Under the pieces are notes generated by a model, which worked only from the letters and a program-made list of their open reading frames with translations, was not told the origin of the DNA and made no database searches. Positions 1-12,337 of a stretch of DNA of 64,000 nucleotides are shown here, one piece after another. The first letter of the stretch is position 1. Each line of letters begins with the position of its first letter. This DNA is from Bubalus kerabau (Eukaryota > Chordata > Mammalia > Artiodactyla > Bovidae), in NCBI RefSeq assembly GCF_029407905.1, contig NC_073627.1, forward strand, positions 49,593,001 through 49,657,000, in the 5' to 3' direction. Both the position numbers and the translations under genes were made by a program.

Positions 1-79
1 TTTTTTAAAGATTTTTTTGGGGGGCGGATGTGGAACATTTTTAAAGTCTTTATTGAATTTGTTACAATATTGCTCCTGT

Positions 80-207
80 TTTATGTTTTTTGTTTTGTTT
101 TTTGGCCACGAGGCATGTTGTATCTTAGCTCTCCAACCAGAAATAGAACCTGCACCCCCTGCATTGAAAGGCAAAGTCTTAACCACTGGACCACTGAGGA
201 AGCACCT
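80..207 (-). mobile_element. CHR-type SINE
   Basis: T-rich tail, then 'ttttggccacgaggcatg', ending with the reversed tRNA-like head 'aaccactggaccactgagg'. Confidence 0.7.
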
Positions 208-1013
208 TGAAGTTGCTTTTAATTGTTCAATAAATTATACTAGGATCATAGATCAGTTATACTGAGGCTTGGATAGGCTAACTACATCTTCTACTTTGCA
301 GTGAGTCTAAGAGTCTCCTGACAAAGTACTTCAATTCAGTATACAAATATGGTTCAAACGTATGTAAAGACTTTTTAGGATGGGGAATGGAGACCAGAAC
401 AGAAAATCAGCAATTTCTCTTCTGTGGTAGAAATGGAGAAATCATGTTAAGTGAATAAAGTGTCTAGATCTGTGGAAATAAAGGTTGGCTCTAAAACATG
501 AGGTTACACTTGGTCTTAGGTACATAAATAAGTGAAAATTATAAAACTCTATGTAGTAGATGAAGTATATGCAGACACAGAGATTTCTAAAAGTTGAATC
601 AGTAGATCCAGTGATGAAATATTTAAAGATCTAAATACATATTGTCAAATGGTTTCCTGAAGAATGGTATAAGAATTTTTTTTTTAGTGAAAAAATATAG
701 TGTTTATTAGGAGGAAAATAAACAGGCACATGCATGGGCAGACAGACTCAGAGAGAGTCACACCCTCATGGTAGTCTGAATAACTTATATGGAGATCTTT
801 TTGTGTGAATAAGGTGCAAAAGAAAGGCATAGTGGAGGATTCTACATGGGACAGAGAGATTGAAAGACCCTTTGGGCTCTTGCACCGTCAGAAATCGTGT
901 TTCCACTAGGCCCCAGTGGACAGCGTCAGCTGTCACTCAAGCATTATTTGAACTTGCATGATCTGGGGGATCCTTAAGTTGAGGGTGGCCCTTGTCATTC
1001 AATTTGAGGGGAC
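208..1013. other. No gene seen
   Basis: AT-rich DNA without a coding signal. Part of it (about 690-960, 'gtttattaggaggaaaataaacagg') resembles 1610-1710 and may be an old repeat of unknown family. Confidence 0.5.
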
Positions 1014-1277
1014 CCACAATGGCACCCCACTCCAGTACTCTTGCCTGGAAGGTCCCATGGGCGGAGGAGCCTGGTAGGCTGCAGTCCGTGGGGTCGCAAA
1101 GAGTCAGACACTACTGAGTGACTTCACTTTCACTTTTCACTTTCATGTATTGGAGGAGGAAATGGCAACCCACTCCAGAATTCTTACCTGGAGAATCCCA
1201 GGGACGGGGGAGCCTGGTGGGCTGCCATCTATGGGGTCGCACAGAGTTGGACACGACTGAAGTGACTTAGCAGCATA
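1014..1277 (+). mobile_element. BovA2 SINE
   Basis: Dimeric: two 'cccactccag...gacactactgag/gacacgactgaag' halves joined by 'cttcactttcacttttcactttcatg', ending 'gacttagcagca'. Confidence 0.9.
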
Positions 1278-1955
1278 AGGCAGTGAGCAGACTGAGTTTA
1301 TGCTCTGCATGTCTTGAATAGAAAGCAAAGCAGAAAGCAAGAGGAAAAGGACAAGAGCAAAAGTCAGGGGCCTCAAGCCGCAGCTGGGTGAAGGCTGCGG
1401 TTTACCTTGAATTCCTGGGTTTCTGCACCAAATATGATCTCGGGTAGCCTCAGCCTACAGCAGCTTTAAGCAGGATTTCAGTTCCTAGCCAGAGACAAGT
1501 CACGCCATGGCAATGAGAGCACTGAAACCCAGCCACTAGACCACCAGGGACCAGTGGCTAGTGACAAGGCCCTGGCCCGTCAGCTATGAATAAATGAATT
1601 TCCAAGAGAAATGGGAAGTAGTGAAACAAGTAAAGCATTTATTAGGGGGCAAAAGAGCACATGGGAATAGGCACATACAGACAGACTCAGAGACAGAGAG
1701 TTGTCCAGACTTTTCTTTAGCAACTTTATCTTCGGGAGGATTACTGGGCTCTGCCCTGTACCTTTTGGAGGGAGAAGGCTGTGGTTCCAAGTCTACTGGA
1801 AGGCAGCACCATTTCCTCAGGATTGTCCCAAAACTCAGAGCTGAAGCAGATGGAAGATGCCTTTCTAAGAGCTGAGGACCCAGTAATCCATTCAAATAGG
1901 ACTCCTTGGCCCAGGTGCCAAGAAGAAAAGCTTTTGAACACGACCCTGAAGGAAG
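1278..1955. other. No gene seen
   Basis: Unassigned DNA. Open frames on both strands overlap and show no known domain. Confidence 0.5.
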
Positions 1956-2157
1956 GAGTGAGTGAAAGTGAAAGTCACTCAGTCGTGTCCGACTCTGCCA
2001 CCCCATGGACTATACAGTCCATGGAATTCTCCAGGCCAGAATACTGGAGTGGGCAGCCCTTCCCTTCTCCAGGAGATCTTCCCAACCCAGGGATCGAACC
2101 CAGGTCTCCCACATTGCAAATGGATTCTTCACCAGCTGAGCTACTGGGGAAGCCCTG
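1956..2157 (-). mobile_element. Bov-tA SINE
   Basis: From 'gtgaaagtgaaagtcactcagtcgtg' to the reversed tRNA-like head 'cagctgagctactggggaagccc'. Confidence 0.9.
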
Positions 2158-2251
2158 AAGGAAGGAACATTTCCCCCAAAGAGACACTAACAGAGTAAGT
2201 ATTCTCTCTTGGTAGATAAACAACGATAAAGCCAGCTAAACAAAGTCATTT

Positions 2252-2265
2252 AATTATAACCCTTA
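2252..2265 (+). repeat. Target-site duplication, L1 5' side
   Basis: AATTATAACCCTTA, identical to 10132-10145. It fixes the L1 boundaries to the base. Confidence 0.9.
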
Positions 2266-3984
2266 GGGAGGCAGTCCTAAGATGGCGGAGGAATAGGACG
2301 GGGAGACAACTTTCTCCCTGACTAATTCATCAAAAGAACATTTAAACGCTGAGTAAATTCCACAAAACAACTTCTGAATGCTGGCAGAGGACATCAGGCA
2401 CCCAGAAAAGCAGCCCATTGTCTTCAAAAAGAGGTAGGAAAAAATATAAGAGACAAAAGAAGTAGGGACGGAGCTCCGTCCTGGGAAGGGAGTCTTAAAA
2501 AGAGAGAAGTTCCCAAACACCAGGAAACACTCTCACTGCTGAGTCTGTGGCGAGCCTTGGAAGCACAGAGGGCAACATAACAGGGAGGAAAAATAAATAA
2601 ATAATTAAAACCCACAGATTACAAGCCCAACGGTAACTCCCCCAGCGGAGAAGCAGCGCAGATGCCTGCATCCACCACTAGTAGGCGAGGGCTGGGCAGG
2701 GAGGCTGGGCTGCATTGATTAGAGCAAGGATCAGGCCTGAATGCCCCGAGGGTAATCAGAGTGAACTAACTTGGGCTAGCAAACCAGACTGTGGGATAGA
2801 TACCATGCGAAAAGCTCTAACCTAAGACACCACCAGGACCACGCACAGAACAAAGGACTGAACAGAATTAACTGGCTGAAGGCCATCACCCTCCGGTGAC
2901 AGGCAGCCAGAGCCGGAAGGAGGCAATCGCAGCCCCAGAGAGACATTATCTACCAAACTTCAAGTAGGCTTCTTTGCTAACTAAGACTTCTTGGGGTTCT
3001 GGCCAGTCATCCGCCTGAGAAGGTGCGCCGGTTGTACACCCAGAAAACCGAGCAGCAGGGACGGGAGAGGCGATAAGTCGCAGCGACCACGCTCGCCAAA
3101 CACCTCATCACCTGAGCTGCTCGGACCTGGGAAGGGCACAAAACGCAGGCCCAATGGAGTCTGCGCCTCTGAGGACTACCCGAGTGCCTGAACCTGAGCG
3201 GCTTAGACCTGGGAGGTGCATGCAGCCCAGGGCTGGCCTTGGACGGTTCCCGGTGGAGCAACCTAGAGCCTGAGCTGTGTGGGTAGAGAGGGTGCACGCA
3301 CCATGAGCAGGGGCCGGCTCAATGCGGCTGAGACACTGCAAGCACACGCCAGTGTTATTTGTTTGCAGCGTCCCTCCCTCCCCAAAGCGCAACTGAACAA
3401 GTGAGCCTAAAAAAAAAATGTGTCCACCACTGCTCCCCTTGTGTCAGGGCGGAAATCAGACACTGAAGAGACCATCAAAGAGAAGAAGCTAAAACTGAGG
3501 GAACCGCCTTGGAAGTGACAGGTGCAATAGATTAAAACCCTGTAGTTAGTACCGACTACATAGGAAGGGGCCTATAGATCTTGAGAAATATAAGCTGGAC
3601 CAAGGAACTATCCAAAAATGAACTGACCCCACACTGCCCACAACAACACCAGAGAAAGTCCTAGATATATTTTACTATTTTTACGATCATTCTTTTTTTT
3701 TTAACTTTTTAAAATGTTTAGGTCCTCTATTACTCCTTTAATTTTCATTTTTATAACCTACTATTACTTTTCCAAAAAAAGGCCCTATTTTTTAAAGCAA
3801 ACTTCATATATATATTTAAAAAAAATAATTTTTGTGACTTTTTTTTTCTTCTTCTTCTTTTCTTTAATATTGTATTTTTGAAAATCCAACCTCTACTCTA
3901 GATTTTTAATCTTTGCTTTTTGGTATTTGTTATCAATTTTGTACCTTTAAGAACCCAATCTTCAGTACCCATTTTTACTTGGGA

Positions 3985-4430
3985 GTGAGATTACTGGCTT
4001 TACTGCTCTCTCCTCCTTTGGACTCTCCTTTTCTCCACCAGGTCACCTCTGTCTCCTCCCTCCCCCTTCTCCTCTCTACTCGACTCTGTGAATCTCTATG
4101 TGTTCTAGACGGTGGAGAACACTTAGGGAACTGATTACTGGATAGATCTGTCTCCCTCCTTTTCATTACCCCCTTTTATCCTCCTGGCCACCTCTGTCTC
4201 CTTCCTCCCTCTTCTCTTCTCTGTATAACTCCGTGAACATCTCTGAGTGGTCCAGACTGTGGAGCACACATAAGGAAATGATTACTGGCTAGCTTGTTCT
4301 CTCTTCTTTTGATTCCACCTCATCTCATTTGGGTCACCTCTAACTCCCTCCTCCCTCTTCTCTTCTCCATGTAACTCTATGAACCTCTCTGGGTGTCCCT
4401 CACTGTGGAGAAACTTTTCACCTTTAACCT
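3985..4430 (+). repeat. Three diverged about 145-bp tandem units in the L1 5' region
   Basis: Each unit runs from a C/T-rich stretch ('gtcacctctgtctcc'), through 'ctctgtgaa...ctctgtg' and 'tggag', to 'gattactgg'. The three units start near 4010, 4165 and 4310. Probably part of the normal L1-BT 5' UTR. Confidence 0.6.
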
Positions 4431-4946
4431 AGATATTTTATCAATGGTGCTGTGTAGAAGGAGAAGTCTTGAGACTACTGTAAAAATAAGACTGAAAACC
4501 AGAAGCAGGAGGCTTAAGTCCAAATCCTGAGAACATCAGAGAACTCCTGACTCCACGGAACATTAATCAATAGGAGCTCATCAAATGCCTCCATACCTAC
4601 ACTGAAGCCAAACACCACCCAAGGACCAACAAGTTCCAGAGCAAGACATACCATGCAAATTCTCCAGCAACACAGGAACACAGCCCTGAGCTTCAATATA
4701 CAGGCTGCCCAAAGTTACTCCAAAACCACTGACATCTCATAACTCATTACTGGACACTTCATTGCACTCAAGAGAGAAGAAATCCAGCTCCACCCACCAG
4801 AACACCGACACAAGCTTCCCTAACCAAGAAACCTTGACAAGCCACCAATACAACCCCACCCACAGCAAGGAAACTCCACAATAAAGAGAACTCCACAAAC
4901 TGCCAGAATACAGAAAGGCCACCCCAAACGCAGCAATATAAACAAG

Positions 4947-5927
4947 ATGAAGAGACAGAGGAATACCCAGCAGGTAAAGGAACAGGATAAATGCCCACCA
5001 AACCAAACAAAAGAGGAAGAGATAGGGAATCTACCTGACAAAGAATTCTGAATACTGATAGTGAAAATGATCCAAAATCTTGAAATAAAAATGGAATCAC
5101 AGATAAATATCCTGGAGACAAGGATTGAGAAGATGCAAGAATGGCTTAACAAGGACCTAGAAGAAATAAAAAAGAGCCAATATATAATGAATAATGCAAT
5201 AAATGGGATCAAAAACACTCTGGAGGCAACAAATAGTAGAATAATAGTAGTGGCAGAAGATAGGATTAGTGAAGTAGAAGATAGAATAGTAGAAATAAAT
5301 GAATCAGGGAGGAAAAAAGAAAAATGAATTAAAAGAAATGAGGACAATCTCAGAGACCTCCAGGATAATATTAAATGCTCCAACATTCGAATCATAGGAG
5401 TCCCAGAAGAAGAAGACAAAAAGAAAGACCATGAGAAAATACTTGAGGAGATAATAGATGAAAACTTCCCTAAAATGGGGAAGGAAATAATCACCCAAAT
5501 CCAAGAAACCCAAAGAGTCCCAAACAGGATAAATCCAAGGCAAAACACCCCAAGACACATATTAATCAAATTAACAAAGATCAAACACAAAGAACAAATA
5601 TTAAAAGCAGCAAGGGAAAAACAACAAATAACACATAAGGGGATTCCCATAAGGATAACAGCTGATCTTTCTATAGAAACTCTTCAGGCCAGGAGGGAAT
5701 GGCAAGACATACTTAAAGTGATGAAAGAAAATAACCTACAGCCCAGATTACTGTACCCAGCAAGGATCTCATTCAAATATGAAGGAGAAATCAAAAGCTT
5801 TACAGACAAGCAAAAGCTGAGAGAATTCAGCACCACCAAACCAGCTCTCCAACAAATGCTAAAGGATATTCTCAAGACAGGAAACACAAAAAGGGTGTAT
5901 AAACTCGAACCCCAAACGATAAAGTAA
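4947..5927 (+). pseudogene. L1 ORF1, two in-frame stops
   Basis: ORF1p RNA-binding protein of the L1, 326 codons from ATG (MKRQRNTQQ) to TAA at 5925. One frame throughout, broken only by TGA at 5049-5051 and TGA at 5325-5327. The part after 5061 shows the coiled-coil heptads (residues of the ETRIEKMQEWLNKDLEE type) and then the RRM/CTD region with IRIIGVPEE and ILKAAREKQQ. ORF2 starts at the next base. Confidence 0.9.
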
Positions 5928-8900
5928 ATGACAATGGGATCATACTTATCAATAATTACCTTAAACGTAAATGGGTTGAATGCCCCAACCAAAAGACAAA
6001 GACTGGCTGAATGGATACAAAAAGAAGACCTTTATATATGTTGTCTACAAGAGACCCACCTCAAAACAAGGGACACATACAGACTGAAAGTGAAGGGCTG
6101 GAAAAAGATATTCGATGCAAATAGAGACCAAAAGAAAGCAGGAGTAGCAAAACTCATATCAGATAAAATAGACTTTAAAACAAAGGCTGTGAAAAGAGAC
6201 AAAGAAGGACATTACATAGTGATCAAAGGATCAATCCAAGAATAAGATATAACAATTATAAATATATATGCACCCAACATAGGAGCACTGCAATATGTAA
6301 GACAAATGCTAACAAGTATGAAAGGGGAAATTAACAACACAATAATAGTGGGAGACTTTAATACCCCACTCACACCTATGGATAGATCAACTAAACAGAA
6401 AATTAACAAAGAAACACAAACTTTAAATGATACAATAGACCAGTTAGACCTAATTGATATCTATAGGACATTTCACCCCAAAACAATGAATTACACCTTT
6501 TTCTCAAGCACACACGGAACCTTCTCCAGAATAGATCACATCCTGGGCCATAAATCTAGCCTTGGTAAATTCAAAAAAATTGAAATCATTCCAAGTATCT
6601 TTTCTGACCATAATGCAGTAAGATTAGATCTCGATTACAGGAGAAAAACTATTAAAAATTCCAACATATGGAGGCCGAACAACACGCTTCTGAATAACCA
6701 ACAAATAACAGAAGAAATCAAAATATGAACAGAAATGAATGAAAATGAAAACACAACAACCCAAAACCTGTGGGACACTGTAAAAGCAGTGCTAAGGGGA
6801 AAGTTCATAGCAATACAGGCATACCTCAAGAAACAAGAAAAAAGTCAAACAAATAGCCTAACTCTACACCTAAAGCAACTAGAAAAGGAAGAAATGAAGA
6901 ACCCCAGAGTTAGTAGAAGGAAAGAAATTTTAAAAATTAGGGCAGAAATAAATGCAAAAGAAACAAAAGAGACCATAGCAAAAACCAACAAAGCCAAAAG
7001 ATGGTTCTTTTAAAGGATAAATAAAATTGACAAACCATTAGCCAGACTCATCAAGAAACAAAGGGAGAAAAATCAAATCAATAAAATTAGAAATGAAAAT
7101 GGAGAGATCACAACGGACAACACAGAAATACAAAGGATCATAAGAGACTACTATCAGCAATTATATGCCAATAAAATGGACAACGTGGAAGAAATGGAAA
7201 AATTCTTAGAAAAGTATAACTTTCCAAAACTGAATCAAGAAGAAATAGAAAATCTTAACAGACCCATCACAAGCACGGAAATTGAAACTGTAATCAGAAA
7301 TCTTCAAGCAAACAAAAGCCCAGGTCCAGACGGCTTCACAGCTGAATTCTACCAAAAATTTAGAGAAGAGCTAACACCTATCCTACTCAAACTCTTCCAG
7401 AAAATTGCAGAGGAAGGTAAACTTCCACACTCATTCTATGAGGCCACCATCACCCTAATACCGAAACCTGACAAAGATGCCACAAAAAAAGAAAACTACA
7501 GGTCAATATCACTGATGAACATAGATGCAAAAATCCTTAACAAAATTCTAGCAATCAGAATCCAACAACACATTAAAAAGATCATACACCATGACCAAGT
7601 GGGCTTTATCCCAGGGATGCAAGGATTCTTCAATATCTGCAAATCAATCAATGTAATTCACTACATTAACAAATTGAAAAATAAAAGCCATATGATTATC
7701 TCAACAGATGCAGAGAAAGCCTTTGACAAAATTCAACATCCATTTATGATAAAAACTCTCCAGAAAGCAGGAATAGAAGGAATATACCTCAACATAATAA
7801 AAGCTATATATGACAAACCCACAGCAAACATTATCCTCAATGGTGAAAAATTGAAAGCATTTCCCCTAAAGTCAGGAACAAGACAAGGGTGCCCACTTTC
7901 GCCACTACTATTAAACATAGTTCTGGAAGTTTTAGCCACAGCAATCAGAGCAGAAAAAGAAATAAAAGGAATCCAAATTGGAAAAGAAGAAGTAAAACTC
8001 TCGCTGTTTGCAGATGACATGATCCTCTATATAGAAAACCCTCAAGACTCCACCAGAAAATTACTAGAGCTAATCAATGAATATAGTAAAGTTGCAGAAT
8101 ATAAAATCAACACGCAGAAATCCCTTGCATTCCTATACACTAATGAGAAAATAGAAAGAGAAATTAAGGAAACAATTCCATTCACCATTGCAATGAAAAG
8201 AATAAAATACTTAGGAATATATCTACCTAAAGAAACTAAAGACCTATATATAGAAAACTATAAAACACTGGTGAAAGAAATCAAACAGGACACTAATAGA
8301 TGGAGAAATATACCATGTTCATGGATCAGAAGAATCAATATAGTGAAAATGAGTATACTACCCAAAGCAATCTATAGATTCAATGCAATCCCTATCAAGC
8401 TACCAACGGTATTTTTCACAGAGCTAGAACAAATAATTTCACAATTTGTACTGAACTGAACTGAACTGAACTGATGGAAATACAAAAAACCTTGAATAGC
8501 CAAAGCAATCTTGAGAAAGAAGAATGGAACTGGAGGAATCAACCTGCCTGACTTCAGGCTCTACTACAAAGCCACAGTCATCAAGACAGTATGGTACTGG
8601 CACAAAGACAGAAATATAGATCAATGGAACAAAACAGAAAGCCCAGAGATAAACCCATGTACCTATGGACACCTTATCTTTGACAAAGGAGGCAAGAATA
8701 TACAATGGAGAAAAGATAATCTCTTTAACAACTGGTGCTGGGAAAACTGGTCAACCACTTGTAAAAGAATGAAACTAGAACACTTTCTAACACCATACAC
8801 AAAAATAAACTCAAAATGGATTAAAAATCTAAACGTAAGACCAGAAACTATAAAACTCTTAGAGGAGAACATAGGCAAAACACTATCCAACATACATCAC

Positions 8901-9758
8901 AGCAGGACCCTCTATGACCCACCTCCCAGAATATTGGAAATAAGAGCAAAAATAAACAAATGGGACCTAATCAAAATTAAAAGCTTCTGCACAACAAAAG
9001 AAACTATAAGCAAGGAGAAAAGGCAGCCTTCAGAATGGGAGAAAATAATAGCAAATGAAGCAACTGACAAACAACTAATCTAAAAAATATACAAGCAACT
9101 CCTGCAGCTCAATTCCAGAAAAATAAATGACCCAATCAAAAAATGGGCCCAAGAACTAAACAGACATTTCTCCAAAGAAGACATACAGATGGCTAACAAA
9201 CACATGAAAAGATGCTCAACATCACTCATTATCAGAGAAATGCAAATCAAAACCACAATGAGGTACCATTTCACGCCAGTCAGAATGGCTGCGATCCAAA
9301 AGTCTACAAGCAATAAATGCTGGAGAGGGTGTGGAGAAAAGGGAACCCTCTTACACTGTTGGTGGGAATGCAAACTAGTACAGCCACTATGGAGAACAGT
9401 GTGGAGATTCCTTAAAAAGCTGGAAATAGAACTGCCTTATGACCCAGCAATCCCACTGCTGGGCATACATACCAAGGAAACCAGAACTGAAAGAGACACG
9501 TGTACCCCAATGTTCATTCCAGCACTGTTTCTAATAGCCAGGGCATGGAAGCAACCTAGATGTCCATCAGCAGATGAATGGATAAGAAAGCTGTGGTACA
9601 TATACACAATGGAGTATTACTCAGCCATTAAAAAGAATACATTTGAATCAGTTCTAATGAGGTGGATGAAACTGGAGCTGATTATACAAAGTAAGCCAGA
9701 AAGAAAAACACCAATACAGTATACTAACGCATATATATGGAATTTAGAAAGATGGTAA
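5928..9758 (+). pseudogene. L1 ORF2 (endonuclease/reverse transcriptase), stops in frame
   Basis: Frame kept for 1277 codons, with stops at 6243, 6726, 7011, 8457, 8472, 8493 and 9081. Endonuclease N-terminus: LNVNGLNAPTKR, LQETHL, VGDFNTPL, SDHNAV. RT domain: [14 protein letters not shown]-like [31 protein letters not shown] and the catalytic LFADDM near 8010. C-terminal cysteine segment: [19 protein letters not shown] near 9316-9373. The stop at 8457 lies in a 24-bp pentamer insertion. Confidence 0.95.
8451..8474 (+). repeat. 24-bp (CTGAA)n insertion inside L1 ORF2
   Basis: Almost five CTGAA units sit between GTA and TGG. The second L1 copy at 21.15 kb reads straight through without them. 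The length is a multiple of three but the sequence brings two TGA codons. Confidence 0.9.
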
Positions 9759-10131
9759 CGATAACCCTGTATGTGAGACAGCAAAAGAGACACAGATGTA
9801 TAGAACAGTCTTTTGGACTGTGGGAGAGGGAGAGGGTGGGATGATTTGGGAGAATGGCATTGAAACATGTATAATATCATATAAGAAATGAATCGCCAGT
9901 CCAGGTTCGATGCAGGATACAGGATGCTTGGGGCTGGTGCACTGGGATGACCCAGAGGGATGGTATGGGGAGGGAGGTGGGAGGGGTTTCAGGATTGGGA
10001 ACACGTGTACACCCGTGGCGGATTCATGTTGATGTATGGCAAAACCAATACAATATCGTAAAGTAATTAGCCTCCAATTAAAACAAATAAATTTAAATTA
10101 AAAAAATAGTCATTCTCAAAAGTGAAAAAAA

Positions 10132-10145
10132 AATTATAACCCTTA
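10132..10145 (+). repeat. Target-site duplication, L1 3' side
   Basis: Second copy of AATTATAACCCTTA directly after the A-tail. Confidence 0.9.
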
Positions 10146-10149
10146 ATAA

Positions 10150-10460
10150 CAGTCTTGATGTTGCATAAACAGATAACCAGCAAAGACCTACTGTATTTGT
10201 ACGTACAGGGAACTCTGCTCAATATTCTGTAATAACCTAAATGGGAAAAAAATTTGAAAAGAATAGATACATGTATAAGGGAGTCACTTTGCTGTACACC
10301 TGAAACAAACACAGCATTGTCGATTAATTATACTCAAATATACTTTGAGTATATTATATTAATTATACTCAAATTATACTCAAATATATAACTAAATATA
10401 CTCAAATAAAAAATTTTAAATAAAATCATTAAAATAAATTAATAAAAGAAAAAGAAAAGA
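10150..10460 (+). mobile_element. Old L1 3' end, AT-rich
   Basis: 'agataaccagcaaagacctactgta', 'gggaactctgctcaatattctgtaataacc' and 'tttgctgtacacctgaaac' are typical of artiodactyl L1 3' UTRs. The end has repeated 'atactcaaatat'. The young L1 was inserted at or beside it. Confidence 0.7.
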
Positions 10461-11793
10461 GCAGAGAGAGATATGTATGCCTGCCATCCTATGCTTTCTC
10501 CATAATATTGCAGTACAACTAGTATTCTTTAGACCCAGTTTCTTCATATTTCTTAGACATGAGGGCTGCCTCAAACACAGGTCCACATTTCCTGCTGACC
10601 TGACAGAAAAGATTCTGCATCTCTATCCCAAAGGGAGAATCAGTTCTACTCATGCCTAAGAACAGAGTCCCAGTCCTAGTATCTTCTGTAATATAAGCCC
10701 TGCCAAGAAGTCCCTGCCTCCCAGTCTTCTTGTAGCTTCTGCATCTAGAGTCCTCTCACCTTTCCTCCCAACCTTAACACCCTCTGCATCAGGCCCTAGC
10801 ACTGGTGAACCCTTCTGGTTCACTCACCATATGTACTGGTTCACTCACCATATGTACTGTCTCATCCCCAAAGTGCTTAAGGAGGATGCCTTCTCATCCT
10901 GCTGGGCAACCTGGAACCCATGGAAGCTGGAACTGAGACACCATATAGAGAAAGGACCCAGGGCTTGTGGGTGAGCATGACATTCTGGCCATGCCAGTCC
11001 AACTCGGTAACTATGGAGAACTTTCTACAGTTCAAAACCACTGCCTTTAGGTGGTGGAGGCACAGTCCTTAGATATGCTGGGAACTGAAGCCTACCAAAT
11101 CCCTAACAGCCTAAAAAGCATTGACCTCACCTGGAACCTTGGATCTAGTTTTACAGGTGAGTTGTTTTTTAAATCTTCCACACTTAAGACTTGGGGGAAA
11201 ATTCTATCTGACCTGGATTGGGGATTTAACCTGAGTTGTTGGCTATTTTTAATGGGCAATGGGATGGCATTCACATCTCCTTAGTTATGCCAGAATGCAG
11301 GTTGGTGGTAACTGCACAGAAAGGTGAGCCAGAAGTGACAGGAACTAACTCCTGAGAAATAAAAACCAAGGTGCCAAATACACACACATACACACACACA
11401 CACAAATCACAGACCACAAGCATATGGTGCATTATTTGGCCTTCTCCTTTAGCACTTTGCATTTAGTTTAAAAGGGTGTAGTTCTTCTTCTCCCTACTCC
11501 CTTTTAGATTATAAACTGGCAAAGCACTAAGGGCTTGGTTTCTCTTTCTGGATTTAGAAGACAGTTCACCAGTGACTGCCAGCCACATTTTTACTCACAG
11601 AACCCTAACTCCCCTCATGCCTGACATATCCCTTGCCCTTCCTCCCTCCCTGTGATATGCTGCTGCTAAGACCCCAACTTTCTCTCCCTAGGCCCATGCA
11701 GGGGAAGACATCCAGCCCTGACCTCAAGCTCCCAAGTGTCCGGATCCCAAGTCCTTAACAATCTGTAGGGTTTTGGTAGATGTTGCTACCGAG
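10461..11793. other. No gene seen
   Basis: Single-copy-looking DNA with a (CA)n tract at about 11384-11405. Short open frames show no recognised domain. Confidence 0.5.
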
Positions 11794-11796
11794 AGA

Positions 11797-11932
11797 GAGA
11801 AGGCAATGGCAACGCACTCCAGTACTCTTGCCTAGAGAATCCCAGGGACGGGGGAGCCTTGTAGGCTGCCGTCTATGGTGTCGCACAGAGTCGGACACGA
11901 CTGAAGCGACTTAGCAGCCTCAGCAGCTAACG
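11797..11932 (+). mobile_element. BovA2-related half unit
   Basis: 'gagaaggcaatggcaacgcactccag' through 'gacacgactgaagcgacttagcagc'; only one monomer. Confidence 0.85.
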
Positions 11933-12337
11933 AGACAGGAGTTACTGAGCCAAGACTCAGACTCGAGGGAACAGCGGGCCAGAGTCCGCCCAGGAGCGGG
12001 CTGGGTGGGGTTGTGCCGCTTTGGGCAGTAATGAGAGTAACAGGTAGCCCGTGGACTAGACCAGGTACCTGTCCGAGGTCCGTTAGGCCCGGGGCAGGGG
12101 TCGGGGTTCGGGTGGGGTGGGGCACAGCAGGAAGTGAGCTGCTGGCCAGCGAGGGAAGTTTCACGTGCTGCTCCCCATCACTCGAATTACTGCCAAAATC
12201 ACACCCCCTCACCCCACCCCCATCCCCACCATGGTGGTGGTAAAATTGTCTTTCTTTAAAAGAAAGGTGTCAAAAAGGGTTGGGGGCTGCTCGATTAGGC
12301 TTAGATAAGAAGCCGAGGTTCAAATATGTGGCAGTAG

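Larger units (their letters stand above)
2266..10131 (+). mobile_element. Near full-length L1 (L1-BT type)
   Basis: Starts GGGAGGCAGTCC with the YY1-type AAGATGGCGG at 2279-2288 and ends in an interrupted A-tail. It is flanked by the 14-bp direct repeat AATTATAACCCTTA (2252-2265 and 10132-10145). Contains a 5' UTR of about 2.7 kb with an internal tandem repeat, ORF1, ORF2 and a 3' UTR. A full-length insertion in sense to the plus strand. It is inactive because both ORFs have in-frame stops, yet there is no frameshift in either ORF, which points to a fairly recent origin. Confidence 0.95.
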
